The position numbers and the translations under genes were made by a program. Of a DNA stretch of 64,000 nt, positions 25,173 to 33,833 are shown piece by piece. Location: the NCBI GenBank assembly GCA_040882845.1, contig JBBEAM010000007.1:372001-436000 (forward strand), written 5' to 3'. Under the pieces are notes generated by a model. The model made no database searches and was not told the origin of the DNA. It saw only the letters and a program-made list of their open reading frames with translations. Every line of letters begins with the position of its first letter. The first letter of the stretch is position 1. The stretch comes from JBBEAM01 sp040882845 (lineage in GTDB: Bacteria > Pseudomonadota > Alphaproteobacteria > Kiloniellales > DSM-21159).

Positions 25173-26104
25173 CCCTCGAACTCGGTAAGAAGCTGGCGCT
25201 CGCTGCCCTGGCGGTCTTCATCCTGATCACGCCCTTCATCGGGCTGTATCCGATCCTGATGATGAAGGTGCTCTGCTTCGCGCTCTTCGCCGTCGCCTTC
25301 AATCTGGTGCTTGGCTATGTCGGCTTGCTGTCGTTCGGCCATGCGGCCTTCTTTGGCATGGCGGCCTACTTCACCGCGCATATCGTCAAGGTCTGGGGTT
25401 TCCCGACCGAGATCGGGATACTGCTGGGGGCGGGCGGGGCCGGAATACTGGGCTTTCTCTTCGCGACTCTCGCGACGCGGCGTTCCGGCATCTACTTCGC
25501 GATGATCACCCTGGCCCTGGCTCAGATGGTCTACTTCTATTGCCTTCAGGCGCCCTTCACCCATGGCGAGGACGGTATTCAGGGCGTCCCGCGCGGCAGG
25601 TTCCTCGGGATCGTCGATCTCTCCCAGGATCTCAATATGTACTACTTCGTGGTCGGCGTGTTCGCGCTCGGTTTCTTCATCATCTACCGGACCGTCCACT
25701 CGCCCTTCGGCGAAGTGCTCAAGGCGATTCGGGAGAACGAGACCCGCGTCGTCTCGCTTGGCTACAACGTGACCCGCTTCAAGATCGCGGCTTTCACCAT
25801 CTCCGCCGCCGTTACCGGCCTCGCCGGCGCCACCAAGTCGATCGTATTCCAGTCCGCGACCCTGACCGACGTGCACTGGTTCATGTCCGGCGAGGTGGTG
25901 CTGATGACCCTGCTCGGCGGCATGGGCACGATTGCCGGTCCCGCGGTCGGCGCGGCGATCGTCGTGGCGCTGCAGAACTATCTCTCCGGATTCGGCGCCT
26001 GGATCACCATCATCACGGGGACGATCTTCGTCATCTGCGTGCTGACCTTCCGGCGCGGCATCGTCGGCGAGATCAACCGTCTTCTCAGGTTGCGGGAGGG
26101 ATAA
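25169..26104 (+). CDS. ABC transporter permease (LivM type)
   Basis: 311 residues from ATG 25169, which overlaps the LivH stop as ATGA. LivM features: NLVLGYVGLLSFGHAAFFGM, RRSGIYFAMITLALAQMVYF, FGEVLKAIRENETRVVSLGY and TLLGGMGTIAGPAVGA. Last gene of the importer operon. A longer open frame begins inside livH but has no start supported by family length. Confidence 0.9.
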   Translation: MTLELGKKLALAALAVFILITPFIGLYPILMMKVLCFALFAVAFNLVLGYVGLLSFGHAAFFGMAAYFTAHIVKVWGFPTEIGILLGAGGAGILGFLFATLATRRSGIYFAMITLALAQMVYFYCLQAPFTHGEDGIQGVPRGRFLGIVDLSQDLNMYYFVVGVFALGFFIIYRTVHSPFGEVLKAIRENETRVVSLGYNVTRFKIAAFTISAAVTGLAGATKSIVFQSATLTDVHWFMSGEVVLMTLLGGMGTIAGPAVGAAIVVALQNYLSGFGAWITIITGTIFVICVLTFRRGIVGEINRLLRLREG

Positions 26105-26251
26105 CTCCCGCGAGGCCTGCGCAGATCGACGACGATGGAGCTCAGACCGGCCTTGAAGGGCGCCGCGGGCCTGCCGCACCGCAAAGAGGCTTGGCCTCGG
26201 GCGCGCGGCCGCTTAGGTCTGGGGCAGGGACATTCCAAGCAGGAGAGAGCG

Positions 26252-26743
26252 ATGAGCGAGAAAATCTGGCGGGTCTACCTATCGGGCGAGATTCACAGCG
26301 ACTGGCGCGAGCGGATCGCCGAGGGCGTGGCCGCGGCCGATCTGCCGGTCGAACTGACGGCGCCGGTCACGGTGCACGCCGATTCCGACGACTGCGGGGT
26401 GGCGATCTTCGGCGCCGAGGACAGCAAGTTCTGGCACGACCGCAAGGGCGCCCAGCTCAACGCCATCCGCACCGGCAGCCTGATCGCCGAGGCCGATCTC
26501 GTCGTGGTGCGCTTCGGCGAGAAGTACAAGCAGTGGAACGCCGCCTTCGACGCCGGCACCGCCGCCGCCCTGGGGACGCCGTTCATCACCCTGCACCCGG
26601 AGGAGCACGACCACGCCCTCAAGGAGGTCGATGCCGCCGCCCATGCCGTGGCCCGCGAACCGGCCCAGGTGGTGCAGGCTCTGGCCTATGTGATTCGCGG
26701 CGATCTGCCCGGTCGTTCCGGCGCGCGCAAGGCGGCGGAGTAG
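26252..26743 (+). CDS. YtoQ-family protein
   Basis: 163 residues from ATG 26252, preceded by AGGAGAGAG. It matches the YtoQ family: WRVYLSGEIHSDWRERIAEG, SDDCGVAIFGAED and KYKQWNAAFDAGTAAALGTP. The fold resembles nucleoside 2-deoxyribosyltransferase-like proteins, but YtoQ has no assigned reaction. The stop lies three bases from the stop of the convergent protease gene. Confidence 0.9.
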   Translation: MSEKIWRVYLSGEIHSDWRERIAEGVAAADLPVELTAPVTVHADSDDCGVAIFGAEDSKFWHDRKGAQLNAIRTGSLIAEADLVVVRFGEKYKQWNAAFDAGTAAALGTPFITLHPEEHDHALKEVDAAAHAVAREPAQVVQALAYVIRGDLPGRSGARKAAE

Positions 26744-26746
26744 CCG

Positions 26747-27814
26747 CTACATCCTGTCGTCGGCGGCGAGGTCGGCTTCCTTCCTGAGATCGGCCGGGTC
26801 GGGCAGGGCGACCTGCAGCAGCTTGTCGATGTCGAGCAGCTTGCCGCGCGCGCCCTGCGGCTGCTTGTTCGCCGGCATGCGGAAGGCCTGCTCGCTCTTG
26901 AACAGGCATTGGCGAAAAGCCTCGACCAGGTCCCAGCCGCGGCCGTAGGTCTGGCGCAGGGCCGCCCAGCCGTGGAAGCGGCACCACAGTACCGCCGCGG
27001 CGGCGACATGGGCGGTGGCGTAGCTGGTGCCGTCGCCGCTGCCGTCGCCGCTGCCGTAGAGATCGGCGGGGTTGCCGACGCCGGAATAGTCGCGGTGGGG
27101 CGTGGCGCGTCCGATCGGCTCGGCCGGCGCCCAGCTGTCGATCCGGCTGTAGCTGTCGTAGACGGCATAGATGCGGTGTTTCCACTGTCCGGCCGCGCGG
27201 TAGCGGGTGATCCCACCGACGCCGATGGTCCGCAGGTGCTTGCCCGGATAGGTCGTGCGGTCGATCACCTGGCCGCCGGCGGCGACGATAATCACCCCCT
27301 TCTCGTAGGCATGGTCCACGGCGCGGCCCATCTCCGATCCGCTCAGCAGCGGATAGCCGAGCGAGATCGAGACCACCGGAGCCAGCTTGTTGTCGGCGAC
27401 GTTCCTGAGCGCCCGGCCGATCGCCCGCGCCACCCGGCTGGTGACCAGGCTGCTGTCGGTGACCCGGAACGGGATCACCGGAACCTGCGGCGCGAGACCG
27501 GTGAAGCGTGTGCCCTCGATCCCGGCGATGACGCTGCAGGTCTTGGTGCCGTGACCCGGCGTCTGGATGCCGGTTTCGATGAAGGGGTCGCGGCCGGCGC
27601 CGTTGAGCGGCGCCACATAGGACTTTGCCTTGGCGGTCTGCAGGATCGTGCTCAGGCCGCCGTTCCAGGGGCCGAAGCAGGGGTGCTCGCTGTAGCCGGT
27701 GTCGAGATGGGCGACGGCCACGTCTGCCCAGTCGATTTCGCCGCCAGCGGTCTGCGGCATCCGGGCCCAGGCCTGTGAAGCCCGGACCAGGCGGTGGTTC
27801 CACTGCTGCGCCAT
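26747..27814 (-). CDS. S8 (subtilisin-like) serine peptidase
   Basis: About 355 residues from ATG 27814, which has GAGGGAGAGG seven bases upstream; ATG-like starts further up lack one. The catalytic triad is present: Asp in AVAHLDTGYSEH, His in TPGHGTKTCSVIAG and Ser in GDGTSYATAHVAAA. The oxyanion-hole Asn of subtilisins (usually AAAGN) is not visible: here the equivalent is VAAGGQVID. No signal peptide or prodomain is seen, so the enzyme may act in the cytoplasm, or be exported by an unseen route. Substrate unknown. Confidence 0.85.
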   Translation of the reverse strand: MAQQWNHRLVRASQAWARMPQTAGGEIDWADVAVAHLDTGYSEHPCFGPWNGGLSTILQTAKAKSYVAPLNGAGRDPFIETGIQTPGHGTKTCSVIAGIEGTRFTGLAPQVPVIPFRVTDSSLVTSRVARAIGRALRNVADNKLAPVVSISLGYPLLSGSEMGRAVDHAYEKGVIIVAAGGQVIDRTTYPGKHLRTIGVGGITRYRAAGQWKHRIYAVYDSYSRIDSWAPAEPIGRATPHRDYSGVGNPADLYGSGDGSGDGTSYATAHVAAAAVLWCRFHGWAALRQTYGRGWDLVEAFRQCLFKSEQAFRMPANKQPQGARGKLLDIDKLLQVALPDPADLRKEADLAADDRM

Positions 27815-27904
27815 CAGCTGTCCTCTCCCTCGCTGGGGGTTATCAGCCAACGCCCGCTATCGTGGAACCGCCCGTGTCGCGGCGCAAGCGGCTTCGGCGC
27901 CGCC

Positions 27905-28474
27905 TCAGAGCGCGCTCTTGGCAAAGCCGCTTTCGCCGTCGTTGCGCGAGGCGAAGAGCATGAAGTTGAGCAGCCGGTCGACCTTGCCGTCGCGCCGCAC
28001 CGGATAGAGGAAGCGCAGGTAGCGCACCCAGAACATGTCGGAGATGTCGACCGTGTCGGTACTGGCGCTGGGTTTCGCCTCGGCCAGGGTTTGCCGGTAC
28101 TCGGCCAGGATCGCAGCCCGGCTCGGGCCGGTCAGAACCTCGCTCAGCAAGCGCCCGCGCAGCGGCCGCTTGGCGACGCGGTTGATGTTTTCGCCGCAGA
28201 AGCGATAGACGAAATCCGGCGCGCCCTCGGCGCTCTCGAGCGCGTCGAAAGTCGCCATGGAGGGCATGTAGCTGCCGAACTCTGTGATGTCGAAACTCTC
28301 CCAGACCACCGCGCCGCGCTCCGAGCAGGCCGTGAGGCGGCGATGCACCTCGCCGAAACTGCCCAGCTCCAGGGCCTCTTCGAAGACGAGCCGCCGCGGT
28401 TGCTCTGCCTGCAGTCCGGCCGCGCGCCGTTGACCGGATGCGCGCAGGCTCTGCAGGTTGACGAGGAAGTTCAT
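27905..28474 (-). CDS. PAS-domain protein (PAS_5/PF07310 type)
   Basis: 189 residues forming a single PAS-like module of the alphaproteobacterial PAS_5 family: YMPSMATFDALESAEGAPDF, then FVYRFCGENINRVAKRPLRG and VRYLRFLYPVRRDGKVDRLL. There is no output domain, as usual in this family, so it would signal through a partner. A paralogue is at 39926. It diverges from nothing nearby; the 170 bases between it and the NAD kinase gene hold no feature I can name. Confidence 0.8.
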   Translation of the reverse strand: MNFLVNLQSLRASGQRRAAGLQAEQPRRLVFEEALELGSFGEVHRRLTACSERGAVVWESFDITEFGSYMPSMATFDALESAEGAPDFVYRFCGENINRVAKRPLRGRLLSEVLTGPSRAAILAEYRQTLAEAKPSASTDTVDISDMFWVRYLRFLYPVRRDGKVDRLLNFMLFASRNDGESGFAKSAL

Positions 28475-28646
28475 GCTGGTCCCAGCCGCTTGCTGCGGCG
28501 CGCGTTGTTATGCACGTGAAAGCTGCAAATACTGACTGATGTTCTGTAATCGGATAGAGGGAAATGGTTACTTCTTCGTTAGCCTTTTCCGGGAGGCGGC
28601 CTCAAACGGAGAAAAATGCCTGCGGGGCGCGCAGCCCCGCCGGGCT

Positions 28647-29414
28647 TCAGGGCATGAACTGTTCGGTCAGGATCCGCTCTTCCAGGTTGTGCTCCGGATC
28701 GAACAGCAGCTTGAGCGCCACGCCGTTCTTCTCGCGGATCTCGACCCGGCGGACGTCGCGCACCTCGGTGAAGTCGGCGGTGGCGCTGACCGGCCGCTTT
28801 TCCGGGTTGAGCACCTCGATGCCCACGGTCGCGCTATGCGGCAGCAGGGCGCCGCGCCAGCGCCGCGGCCGGAAGGCGGAGATCGGCGTCAGCGCCAGCA
28901 GCGGTGCGCCGATCGGCACGATCGGGCCGTGCGCCGAGAGGTTGTAGGCGGTGCTGCCGGCCGGGGTGGCCACCAGCACGCCGTCGCAGACCAGCTCCGG
29001 CATGCGCGTCACGCCGTCGATTTGGATCGACAGCTTGGCGGCCTGGCGGCTTTCGCGGAACAGCGAGACCTCGTTGATCGCCAGCGCCGCGACCTCCTCG
29101 CCGGAGACGGTCTCGGCCAGCATCTCCAGCGGCTTCAGCGAGGCGGCCTGGGCCGCGGTCAGGCGGCGCGGCAGTTCGTCCTCGGCGTATTCGTTCATCA
29201 AAAAGCCGATGGTGCCGCAGTTCATGCCGTAGATCGGCAGGCCGCGCTGTATGTTGCCGTGCAGCACCTCGAGCATCAGGCCGTCGCCGCCCAGGGCGAC
29301 GATCACCTCGGCCGCATCGGGCGAGACCTGGCCGTAGCGCGCGCTCAGCCGCTCGAGGGCGCGCTGCGGTTCCTCGCCGTCGGAGGCGATGAAGGCGATG
29401 GCGGTTTCGGTCAT
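28647..29414 (-). CDS. nadK: NAD kinase
   Basis: 255 residues from ATG 29414. ATP-NAD kinase motifs: GGDG in VIVALGGDGLMLEVLHG, GMNCGTIGFLMNEY, NEVSLFR, the conserved CDGVLVATPAGSTAYNLSAH and GPIVP. It phosphorylates NAD to NADP in the cytoplasm. The frame to 29483 would add 23 residues without family support. Divergent from the exported protein at 29535. Confidence 0.93.
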   Translation of the reverse strand: MTETAIAFIASDGEEPQRALERLSARYGQVSPDAAEVIVALGGDGLMLEVLHGNIQRGLPIYGMNCGTIGFLMNEYAEDELPRRLTAAQAASLKPLEMLAETVSGEEVAALAINEVSLFRESRQAAKLSIQIDGVTRMPELVCDGVLVATPAGSTAYNLSAHGPIVPIGAPLLALTPISAFRPRRWRGALLPHSATVGIEVLNPEKRPVSATADFTEVRDVRRVEIREKNGVALKLLFDPEHNLEERILTEQFMP

Positions 29415-29534
29415 GTCGCGGCCTGAATCCTGTGCTTGGGAAAGCTCGCCGCTATAGCGCATTTTTGCGCGCCCGCTTGTCAAGCGCGCCGCCTTGAGCG
29501 AGGCTTTGCGCCGGACAGCTTGCGGGAGGGGAAG

Positions 29535-30056
29535 ATGCGGCGGGAACTCAGGACGGTGGCGCTGGCGCTGGTCGGCCTACTGCTGCTGCTGGCGCCCCTG
29601 GGGACGCCCCCGGCGCTGGCGCAGGACGGCGGCGCGGGGAAGGTCGACGAGAAGCACAGCGACTACTACTACCCGGAGCCGGAGCTGGTCGAGAGCTACG
29701 GCCCGCGCGCCGAGACCCTGCCGGAGGCCAATCGCGGGCTGCGCGTCGGCTTCGTCACCGGGATGACCAATGCCCAGCTCAGCAAGCCGGTGCGGCCCGG
29801 CGTGGCGATCTTCGCCAAGGGCGACGAGGCGCAGAAGCTGATCGTGGTGGCGCTGGAGGAGGGCTACATCGACAGCCTCTACCGGGCCCGCGCCTTCTTC
29901 GCGATGATGACCGCGATCGCGCGCACCCTGCCGATCTTCGAGCAGCACGGCGTCGAGGAGTGGTTCACCTTTTTCGATCTCGCCAAGATGCTCGGTTTCG
30001 AGCTGATCACCTTCACCGACGGCAAGGACTTCGCCTACCAGGTGGTGCTGGAGTAG
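29535..30056 (+). CDS. Conserved exported protein of unknown function
   Basis: 173 residues from ATG 29535 (GGGAGGGGA upstream). The signal peptide MRRELRTVALALVGLLLLLA ends near PALAQDG; the mature part has SDYYYPEPELVESYGPRAET and a second half with EEWFTFFDLAKMLGFELITF and TDGKDFAYQVVLE. Similar alphaproteobacterial proteins have been labelled molybdopterin-guanine dinucleotide biosynthesis protein A in databases as far as I recall, but nothing MobA-like is visible. The stop lies just before an inverted-repeat-bounded insertion at 30058. Confidence 0.75.
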   Translation: MRRELRTVALALVGLLLLLAPLGTPPALAQDGGAGKVDEKHSDYYYPEPELVESYGPRAETLPEANRGLRVGFVTGMTNAQLSKPVRPGVAIFAKGDEAQKLIVVALEEGYIDSLYRARAFFAMMTAIARTLPIFEQHGVEEWFTFFDLAKMLGFELITFTDGKDFAYQVVLE

Positions 30057-30139
30057 GTAGTGTCTCAGTTTGAAAATCCGTACGGTTGGCGCTTGTGCTC
30101 GCTGCTAAAGGGCTTGGCGTAGTATATGAGGAATGAAAA

Positions 30140-30484
30140 ATGGCTCGAAAGACCGCGAACCCAAAAAAGTACCTACGGATTGAGGGTGCCGACGGAGACC
30201 GGCCCATACTCAGAAAATTTATACCTCTCGGTAATCTCACCGACCAAGGCACCATCAGGCTCTTGCAACGACTTTCCTGCAAAGGACTGGACTACGAAGA
30301 TATCATAGCCGGATCGTTGCCAAGAAATGCGAGGGGGTATCATCCTGTGTTTGAGCCTCAAAATTCACAAGGCGGCAGACGACAGGCGGTCACGGTCGGC
30401 CACGGCAGGCACTACACCGCTTCCGTATTGCGCGCCGACGAACTTCCGTCAGATTGGGAAGTAGCAGTGGTTGAGGACGATTGA
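30140..30484 (+). CDS. Small hypothetical protein inside the IR-bounded insertion
   Basis: 114 residues, basic N terminus (MARKTANPKKYLRIEG), soluble, no recognised domain. Part of the C terminus is rich in Gly/Arg/His (NSQGGRRQAVTVGHGRHYTA). Its TGA overlaps the ATG of the next gene (TGATG at 30482-30486), so the two are translationally coupled cargo genes. Function unknown; a toxin-antitoxin or phage-defence pair is possible but not shown. Confidence 0.6.
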   Translation: MARKTANPKKYLRIEGADGDRPILRKFIPLGNLTDQGTIRLLQRLSCKGLDYEDIIAGSLPRNARGYHPVFEPQNSQGGRRQAVTVGHGRHYTASVLRADELPSDWEVAVVEDD

Positions 30485-30867
30485 TGCCTCAGAGGCTCGA
30501 AGAGCAGAATCGTTCAGCTCTGACAATCAATTGGAAGCAAGGTTTATTTCGTTTTTGGCTGATCTCTTCAGCCATTTGGATGATTGTCGCTTTGGTCCTA
30601 ATGATGAATTCGGCTCAGGACACTACTGACTTTTTGACTCAAAGCCTCTGCGATACATCAGAGATGGCTTTTGAAGAATGGGCTGCGTGTTATCAGCAGG
30701 CACGCGGGCCGCAGGACGGCGAAACTTGGTTTGTGAGCCTGCTAGGTAGTAACTGGTGGGTTCTGCCGGGCGGAGCCATCTTGATCGCGCTCCTCATCTG
30801 CATAGCTGCTGGATTAGGGCGGATAGTGGTCTGGATGATTGCCGGTTTCACCAGAGATTTAAACTGA
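30484..30867 (+). CDS. Small membrane protein inside the IR-bounded insertion
   Basis: 127 residues with two transmembrane helices: FWLISSAIWMIVALVLMMNS and WWVLPGGAILIALLICIAAG plus a following amphipathic end. A loop with two cysteines (SLCDTSEMAFEEWAACYQQ) lies between, probably on the periplasmic side. Starts in the stop codon of the upstream gene and ends within the right terminal repeat. No family recognised. Confidence 0.6.
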   Translation: MPQRLEEQNRSALTINWKQGLFRFWLISSAIWMIVALVLMMNSAQDTTDFLTQSLCDTSEMAFEEWAACYQQARGPQDGETWFVSLLGSNWWVLPGGAILIALLICIAAGLGRIVVWMIAGFTRDLN

Positions 30868-31077
30868 GACACTATCCAAGATTGCGGGTTCTGGTCCCCC
30901 AGCCAACTTTCCTGAGCTGAAATTGCGCTAACGCCGGAACCTTGGGGACCGCACCCTTTACGCCGCGCCGGGAATCCCCAGTAAGGGGTGGATTCTCCGT
31001 CCCCGTCCAATTGTTCTCATGGATTCCCCGTTCCCGATCCGGCGGCGTAGGTCGTCCGCAAGGTTTTTAGCCGCCCC

Positions 31078-31401
31078 TCAGAACACGCTGATCACCACCA
31101 GGCCGACCAGGGCGATGCTGCGCGCGGCGTGGGCCCAGAAGGCCGCGCCCTCGTAAGAGTCGGCGCTGCGCCAGACGCCGACCAGCGCCAGGACGTTGTA
31201 GGGAATCGAGAGCGCGTAGCCGGCGATCCAGGCGATCACAGGATGGCCGGCGGAGATCAGCGCCAGGAACAGCGCCGAGGTGCCGAAGTTCACCGCCGCC
31301 GCGCCGAGCACGGCCCAGAGCCAGAAGGCCTCGCCGAGCGGGCGGGCGCCGCGCCAGAGGGAAACCAGGGCATGCGCCGCGCGGTGCAGCGGGCCGGTCA
31401 T
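31078..31401 (-). CDS. Small membrane protein downstream of moaA
   Basis: 107 residues with three hydrophobic helices (FWLWAVLGAAAVNFGTSALF, WIAGYALSIPYNVLALVGV and ARSIALVGLVVISVF). No motif for a known family. It starts 13 bases after the moaA stop on the same strand, so it is probably cotranscribed with moaA. The 200 bases downstream (30.88-31.08 kb) hold no gene; two degenerate copies of gattctccgtccccg-like sequence are there. Confidence 0.65.
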   Translation of the reverse strand: MTGPLHRAAHALVSLWRGARPLGEAFWLWAVLGAAAVNFGTSALFLALISAGHPVIAWIAGYALSIPYNVLALVGVWRSADSYEGAAFWAHAARSIALVGLVVISVF

Positions 31402-31414
31402 GGCGCCGCCCTGC

Positions 31415-32518
31415 TCAGCCGCCGGTGACGCTCATGTGGCGCGAGGCGCCCTGGGCGCCGCGGCGCCGGTCGATGATGAAGTCGTGGCCCTTGGGCTTGC
31501 GGCCGATCGCCTCGCGGATCGCGTCCTCCAGCGGGGCGTCGCTCTCGCTGGCGCGCAGGGGCGCGCGCAGGTCGGCGTCGTCGTCCTGGCCCAGGCACAT
31601 GTAGAGCTGGCCGGTGCAGGTCACGCGCACCCGGTTGCAGGATTCGCAGAAGTTGTGGGTCAGCGGGGTGATGAAGCCGATCCGCCCGCCGGTCTCGGCG
31701 ACCTCGACGTAGCGCGCCGGGCCGCCGGTCTTGTAGGGGATATCGGCCAGGGTCCAGCGCTTCTCCAGGTCGCCGCGCAGCAGCGACAGCGGATAGTACT
31801 GCTCAATCCGGTCCTCGTTGCCGATGTCGCCCATCGGCATCACCTCGATGAAGGTCAGGTCGAAGCCCTCTTCGCCGCACCATTCCACCAGCCGGTGAAT
31901 CTCGTCGTCGTTGACGCTCTTCAGCGCCACGGTATTGATCTTGACCTGCAGGCCCGCCGCCTTGGCGGCTTCCAGACCCTGCATCACCTTGTCGTATTTG
32001 CCCCAGCGGGTGATCGCGGCGAACCTGTCGGGGTCGAGGGTGTCCAGGGAGACGTTGACCCGGCGCACCCCGGCTTCGTAAAGCGGCTGGGCGAAGCGGG
32101 CGAGCTGGCTGCCGTTGGTGGTCAGGGTCAGCTCCTCCAGCGCGCCGCTGTCGAGGTGCCGGCCGAGCCGCTCGATCAGCCACAGGATGTTGCGGCGCAC
32201 CAGCGGCTCGCCGCCGGTCAGGCGCAGCTTCTTGACCCCCAGGCCGACGAAGGCCGAGCACAGCCGGTCGAGCTCCTCGAGGCTGAGCAGGTCCTTCTTC
32301 GGCAGGAAGGTCATATCCTCGGACATGCAGTAGACGCAGCGGAAATCGCAGCGGTCGGTGACCGAAACCCGCAGGTAGCTGATCGCCCGCGCGTAGGGGT
32401 CGATCAGCGGCGGCTTCTGGGTCTCCGGCGTGACGTCGCGCGCCGTGGGGTTCTCCAGGGCGGAGTTCTCCAGGGCGGGGGTGTTCGGCATCTGCTGTAG
32501 GCTCTCGCCGTGCGGCAT
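31415..32518 (-). CDS. moaA: GTP 3',8-cyclase MoaA
   Basis: 367 residues. Radical-SAM enzyme that makes the first molybdenum-cofactor intermediate from GTP. The SAM cluster motif is CDFRCVYCM, the second cluster uses FCESCNRVRVTCTG with a later Cys in LYMCLG, and the protein ends in the essential C-terminal Gly-Gly (MSVTGG). SVTDRCDF and LRLTGGEPLVR are also typical. AAAGGAG precedes the ATG. The N-terminal extension of about 35 residues is not conserved. It supplies cofactor for the formate dehydrogenases further right. Confidence 0.95.
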   Translation of the reverse strand: MPHGESLQQMPNTPALENSALENPTARDVTPETQKPPLIDPYARAISYLRVSVTDRCDFRCVYCMSEDMTFLPKKDLLSLEELDRLCSAFVGLGVKKLRLTGGEPLVRRNILWLIERLGRHLDSGALEELTLTTNGSQLARFAQPLYEAGVRRVNVSLDTLDPDRFAAITRWGKYDKVMQGLEAAKAAGLQVKINTVALKSVNDDEIHRLVEWCGEEGFDLTFIEVMPMGDIGNEDRIEQYYPLSLLRGDLEKRWTLADIPYKTGGPARYVEVAETGGRIGFITPLTHNFCESCNRVRVTCTGQLYMCLGQDDDADLRAPLRASESDAPLEDAIREAIGRKPKGHDFIIDRRRGAQGASRHMSVTGG

Positions 32519-32663
32519 CGAATCTCCTTTCGCGCGCCCTGGACAGGTCTCGGCTCCGGGCGCGTTCTATACCCGTGAATATAACGACTCTGCCGCCGGG
32601 TTCAAATCCCGACTGCGTTGCGGCTCTTGGCAGGCTGCCCTAGCCGGTCTAGCCTCTCGCCCC

Positions 32664-32972
32664 ATGAGCGCTTCCGAGAGATCGCGTTTCGACGGGCCGG
32701 TTCCGCGGCTCTGCGCCCTCGGCGTCGCGGCCCTGGCCGCGCTGGCGCTGCTTGCCATCCACTGGGACGATCTCTTCGCGCCGGAGCAGGCGGCCGGCGG
32801 CCTCGATCCCGACAGCCCGGTTGCGCTCTGCATCGCCGCCGAGAAGCAGACCCTGGACAAGCTGGTGGCCGAGGGCGCCTTCAACGAGGATCAGGCGGCC
32901 CGCGCCCTGGCCGGAGCCGAGGCGCGCTGCTTCGACCAGCACGGCGGCAACAGCCAGGTTCCCAGCCAGTAG
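32664..32972 (+). CDS. Small single-helix membrane protein, unknown function
   Basis: 102 residues. One N-terminal transmembrane helix (LCALGVAALAALALLAIHW) anchors a small domain with three cysteines (VALCIAAEK, EARCFDQ) and a helix-rich middle (LDKLVAEGAFNEDQAARALA). I do not recognise a family. It has no good ribosome site and may be weakly expressed. Confidence 0.5.
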   Translation: MSASERSRFDGPVPRLCALGVAALAALALLAIHWDDLFAPEQAAGGLDPDSPVALCIAAEKQTLDKLVAEGAFNEDQAARALAGAEARCFDQHGGNSQVPSQ

Positions 32973-33086
32973 CTGCTCACGGCCCGCTCACGAAAAAGAG
33001 ATCGGTCTTTCTGAACCAAAGCGGCGGGGGCGCCGTAGGTGGGAATGCGTGATTGCACGCGAGTCCCCCAACGAAAGGACCTTTCC

Positions 33087-33719
33087 ATGCTATTCCCGAT
33101 CAAGATTACCGGCGCCGCCATCGCCCTTGCGGCGCTGGCTGCCTGCACCTCCCACGAGGTGCCCACGGCGTCGAGCATGTCGGGCGATTCCATGTCCGGC
33201 CAGTCGATGCAGATGGCCTCCAACTCCAGCGGCAGCGTCATGGTCGGCGGCGCGTCGATGTATCCCAACAAGAACATCATCGAGAACGCGGTCAACTCGG
33301 CCGACCACGAGACCCTGGTCGCCGCGGTTCAGGCCGCCGGTCTGGTCGACACCCTGCAGGGCCCCGGTCCCTTCATGGTCTTCGCGCCGACCGACGCCGC
33401 CTTCGCCAAGCTGCCCGCTGGTACGGTCGAGACCCTGCTGAAGCCCGAGAACAAGGCGATGCTGCAGGAAATCCTGACCTATCACGTGGTCTCGGCCAAT
33501 GCGATGAGCGACGCGATCAACCAGATGATCGCCGACGACAACGGCGCCCATCCCGTGCCGACGGTCTCCGGCGGCACCCTGATCGCCAAGAATAACAGCA
33601 ACGGCGGTATCACCCTGACCGACGAGCAGGGCCGCACCGCCACGGTCACCATCGCCGACGTGCGCCAGTCGAACGGCGTGATCCACGTCGTCGACACGGT
33701 GCTGCTGCCGGCCCAGTAA
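33087..33719 (+). CDS. Fasciclin (FAS1) domain lipoprotein
   Basis: 210 residues from ATG 33087 with GAAAGGA upstream. Lipoprotein signal MLFPIKITGAAIALAALAAC, then a Ser/Met-rich linker, and one FAS1 domain: NIIENAVNSADHETLVAAVQ, FMVFAPTDAAFAKLPAG, EILTYHVV and NGVIHVVDTVLLP. FAS1 domains mediate adhesion or protein-protein contact at the cell surface. A strong terminator follows at 33771. Confidence 0.9.
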   Translation: MLFPIKITGAAIALAALAACTSHEVPTASSMSGDSMSGQSMQMASNSSGSVMVGGASMYPNKNIIENAVNSADHETLVAAVQAAGLVDTLQGPGPFMVFAPTDAAFAKLPAGTVETLLKPENKAMLQEILTYHVVSANAMSDAINQMIADDNGAHPVPTVSGGTLIAKNNSNGGITLTDEQGRTATVTIADVRQSNGVIHVVDTVLLPAQ

Positions 33720-33770
33720 GCCGCTCTAGCGGCTGCGGCGCAGCCTTCCCCAAGCGCCGCTGCCATAGGG

Positions 33771-33803
33771 AAAGGGCCGCGAGTCCCCCTCGCGGCCCTT
33801 TTT
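33771..33803 (+). terminator. Rho-independent terminator after fasciclin gene
   Basis: A 13-base stem (aaagggccgcgag with ctcgcggcccttt), five-base loop tcccc, and a T-run form an excellent intrinsic terminator 51 bases after the fasciclin stop. It is near-symmetric, so it may also work on the other strand. Confidence 0.9.
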
Positions 33804-33833
33804 CCTGCCCGGCGTTCCGGTTAGGCTGCGGCC

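Larger units (their letters stand above)
30058..30874. mobile_element. Inverted-repeat-bounded two-gene insertion, possible non-autonomous element
   Basis: A perfect 14-base terminal inverted repeat, tagtgtctcagttt at 30058-30071 and its complement at 30861-30874, frames two small genes. The outer TA on each side could be a duplicated TA target, the pattern of IS630/Tc1-mariner insertions. Base composition inside is less GC-rich than the flanks. No transposase is encoded, so movement would need one supplied elsewhere. The insertion begins two bases after the stop of the upstream gene. Confidence 0.5.

Noticed and set aside
24761..26104. Longer open frame that would extend the LivM permease upstream into livH
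   Set aside because: The family length and the ATGA overlap at 25169 support the shorter gene; the extra residues are a shadow of livH.
30990..31045. Two similar gattctccgtccccg-like stretches after the insertion
   Set aside because: They are short and imperfect, with no further copies noticed, so I cannot call them a repeat family.
32519..32580. Possible molybdenum-cofactor riboswitch upstream of moaA
   Set aside because: Only a simple gcgccc/gggcgc hairpin is present just before the ribosome site; the multi-arm Moco RNA fold is not visible.
32597..32612. Sequence gggttcaaatccc, like a tRNA T-arm
   Set aside because: No matching acceptor stem, D-arm or anticodon arm can be drawn around it. 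It might be a chance match or an old tRNA scrap.
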